This document shows, piece after piece, positions 8,073 to 9,561 of a stretch of DNA of 9,561 nucleotides; position 1 is the first letter of the stretch, and every line of letters starts with the position of its first letter. The DNA is from Gaiellasilicea sp035575835. Lineage in GTDB: Bacteria; Actinomycetota; Thermoleophilia; Gaiellales; Gaiellaceae. The DNA lies in assembly GCA_035575835.1 (NCBI GenBank), contig DATLXM010000100.1, positions 1-9,561 on the forward strand, read 5' to 3'. The position numbers and the translations under genes were made by a program. The notes under the pieces were generated by a model. The model had not been told where the DNA came from. It saw only the letters and a program-made list of their open reading frames with translations, and made no database searches.

Positions 8073-8863
8073 CGCTCGCGGTCGGTCACGAGCTCGCCGG
8101 AGCAAATCAGTTGCGCCGGCCCGGTCAGGGTCGCGCGCATCTCGGCGTCGATCGCCACCCTGAGCTCCCCGCCCGGCATCCGCACCGTCGTCGGGCTGTC
8201 GCACCAGCCGTTCGCGACCGCGACTGCGGCGACGGCGACCGCGCTCGAGCCGGACGCCGCGGTCTCCCCCGCGCCGCGTTCCCAGACGAGCGCTGTGAGC
8301 CGATCTCGTCCATCGGCCCGGACGAGCTGGACATTGGTGCGGTCGGGAAAGCGTTTGTGCGTCTCGATCTGCGGCCCGAGCCTGAGCAGATCGGCTCGCA
8401 GTGGCTCCCGCTGCACGACCGCGTGCGGATTGCCGATCGAAACGGGCGTCAGCTCGACTCGTTCCTCCGCGAGCTCGATCGTCTCGATCCCCCCCACTTC
8501 GACCGTGCCGACCGCCATCTCGATCAAGGAGCCTTCCCTGCGCGCCTCGTGGCGTCGACGACCGACGACCACCGTGACCTCGTCGAGGCCCGTTCTCTCG
8601 CTCAGCCACATCGCCGCGATCCGCGTCCCGTTCCCGGAGAACTCGGCGCGCGATCCGTCCGGATTCCAGATCACGACGGTCGCTGAGGCGTCCGCGACCT
8701 CGACGATCTCCAGGATTCCATCGGAGCCGACCCCGTAGCGGACGTCGCAGAGCCGACGGGCGAGCTCAGGTGCGAGCGGGCCTCCGACCTCCGCGCGCTC
8801 GACGAGGAGATAGCTATTGCCGAGGGCTTGCCACTTGCTGAATGAAAGCTGCGAGAACTGCAT
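8069..8863 (-). CDS. dapF: Diaminopimelate epimerase-family protein with both catalytic cysteines replaced by serine
   Basis: DapF interconverts LL- and meso-DAP without a cofactor, normally with two cysteines acting as acid and base. The 264 residues match family length and carry the substrate-binding motifs: WQALGNSYL (N16), YGVGSDG, NPDGS (N67), GNPHAV (145-150), TNVQLV (N177) and ERGAGE (196-200). At the two catalytic positions, however, the usual CGNG reads SGNG (S76) and the usual ACGTGA-like motif reads ASGSSA (S204). Both codons are TCC, one base from TGC. The remaining cysteines (C39, C221, C254) are elsewhere in the sequence. The GND motif near the N-terminus is GNS. The start is the ATG at 8863 with a good ribosome site; it overlaps miaA by 50 bp and is probably coupled to it. 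Either it is a serine-using lineage variant or its activity is altered. Family identity is secure, activity less so. Confidence 0.9.
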
Positions 8864-9561
8864 CAGCCACCTCGTCGACGGGCCGGTTCGCGTCGATCCT
8901 GACGATTCCGGGGATCCGGCGCAGCCACTTCCGCTGGTAGGCCGCGAGCCGGAGGGTCGCGCGGACGACCTCCTCGGTGGCCTCCGGCCTGGCGAGTGTG
9001 CGGATTGCGTCGAACCCCAGCACCTGGGGGGCGATCTCCCCGGCGGCGTGCACCTCTTCTTCGACGCCGCGGTCGAACATCTCGCCGGCCCGCCGGCGGA
9101 TCCGCTCCTCGAGCACCTCCGGTGGGACGTCGAGCCCGATCACGAGCGTTGGCTGCCGCGTCTCGTCCGTCCAGAGCCGAGAGGTCTCGGGGACTAGGGT
9201 CGAGCCTGCAGCCGCGAGCTCGAGCGCGCGGATCACGCGCTTGCGGTCGTTCGGATGAACCTGCGCCGCGGCTCGCGGGTCGCTCGCACGCAGTCGTTCG
9301 TGCACGTGCTCGGGGCCGCGCTCGTCGTAGAGCCGCTCCCACTCCGCCCGCTCGGTCGCGTCGACGGGTGGCGGGAGCTCGAAGTCGGTCAGCGCGGCCT
9401 GGAAGTAGAGGCCCGAGCCACCCACGACGACCGGCGTCCGCCCGGCCGCGAGAACTGCGTCGATCTCCGCGTGCGCGAGCGGGCGGAACTCGCCGACCGA
9501 GCCCTGACGGTCGAGCGACCAGATCCCGACGAGGCGGCCCGCGCCCTGGTTGGTGAGGATC
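8814..9561 (-). CDS. miaA: tRNA dimethylallyltransferase MiaA (3' part)
   Basis: MiaA adds a dimethylallyl group to N6 of A37 in tRNAs reading codons that begin with U. The frame is open to the right edge, with one leftover base at 9561, and 248 residues are visible. The N-terminal P-loop (GPTASGKS in typical members) lies beyond the edge. Visible hallmarks in order are a LVGIWSLDRQGSVGEF segment, VVVGGSGLYF (the GGTGLY motif), HPNDRKRVIRALE, LVIGLDVPPEVLEERI, VLGFDAIRTL in the place of the usual GYKE region, and YQRKWLRRIPG in the place of the usual KRQ-TWFR motif. The last 50 bp overlap the start of dapF. The miaA-dapF order matches actinobacteria such as M. tuberculosis. The open frame from a GTG at 9425 is only part of the gene, not a start. 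Confidence 0.93.
   Translation of the reverse strand, partial: ILTNQGAGRLVGIWSLDRQGSVGEFRPLAHAEIDAVLAAGRTPVVVGGSGLYFQAALTDFELPPPVDATERAEWERLYDERGPEHVHERLRASDPRAAAQVHPNDRKRVIRALELAAAGSTLVPETSRLWTDETRQPTLVIGLDVPPEVLEERIRRRAGEMFDRGVEEEVHAAGEIAPQVLGFDAIRTLARPEATEEVVRATLRLAAYQRKWLRRIPGIVRIDANRPVDEVADAVLAAFIQQVASPRQ
8867..8873 (-). promoter_or_regulatory. Shine-Dalgarno site for dapF inside miaA
   Basis: On the - strand GAGGTGG precedes the ATG at 8863, with 6 nt between the GAGG core and the start codon. It is the best ribosome site in the window and fixes a dapF start that lies 50 bp inside miaA. No other in-frame start codon exists before the conserved FSKWQALGN segment. Confidence 0.65.

Overview
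This is a very G+C-rich, almost completely coding stretch of a bacterial chromosome carrying housekeeping genes for cell-wall precursors, the diaminopimelate (DAP)/lysine pathway, nucleotide-pool cleaning, tRNA modification and ribosome rescue. I see no RNA gene, insertion sequence, phage gene, CRISPR array or origin. The gene families point to a high-GC actinobacterium. MurT/GatD amidates lipid II in Gram-positives, the DapE resembles the actinobacterial type, and miaA, dapF and hflX lie in one orientation, as in Mycobacterium and Streptomyces. The style of MiaA and DapF makes me think of class Thermoleophilia (Gaiella/Solirubrobacter relatives), but that is inference from memory. Of the nine genes whose starts lie in the window, six appear to start with GTG or TTG.

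Layout. (1) Positions 1-1402, + strand: the 3' part of murT followed by gatD, together the lipid II isoglutaminyl synthase. (2) Positions 1399-5052, - strand: one tightly packed unit read hflX, dut, a NUDIX hydrolase, then a group II PLP-dependent decarboxylase-like enzyme. Its last gene meets gatD tail to tail with a 4-bp overlap. (3) A 27-bp divergent gap at 5053-5079. (4) Positions 5080-8072, + strand: dapE, dapC and dapD, three steps of the succinylase branch of DAP synthesis. (5) Positions 8069-9561, - strand: dapF and the 3' part of miaA, again meeting the + strand genes tail to tail with a 4-bp overlap. Only 49 bases lie between genes (18, 1, 27 and 3), so there is no gene-free stretch to describe and no room for conventional terminators.

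How the genes work together. DapD succinylates tetrahydrodipicolinate, DapC transaminates it, DapE removes the succinyl group to give LL-DAP, and DapF would epimerise LL-DAP to meso-DAP, the peptidoglycan cross-linking residue and lysine precursor. MurT/GatD then amidates the D-Glu of the stem peptide. Dut and the NUDIX enzyme look like a nucleotide sanitation pair. HflX is a ribosome-associated GTPase and MiaA prenylates tRNA.

The clearest oddity is DapF. Both cysteines normally used as acid/base catalysts are serines (S76 and S204), while the surrounding substrate-binding motifs are intact. Second, the dapE-dapC-dapD block lies in the opposite orientation between dapF and hflX, which are usually neighbours in actinobacteria. 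I found no convincing sign of an undescribed multi-gene system. The rest of the window is compact core metabolism.
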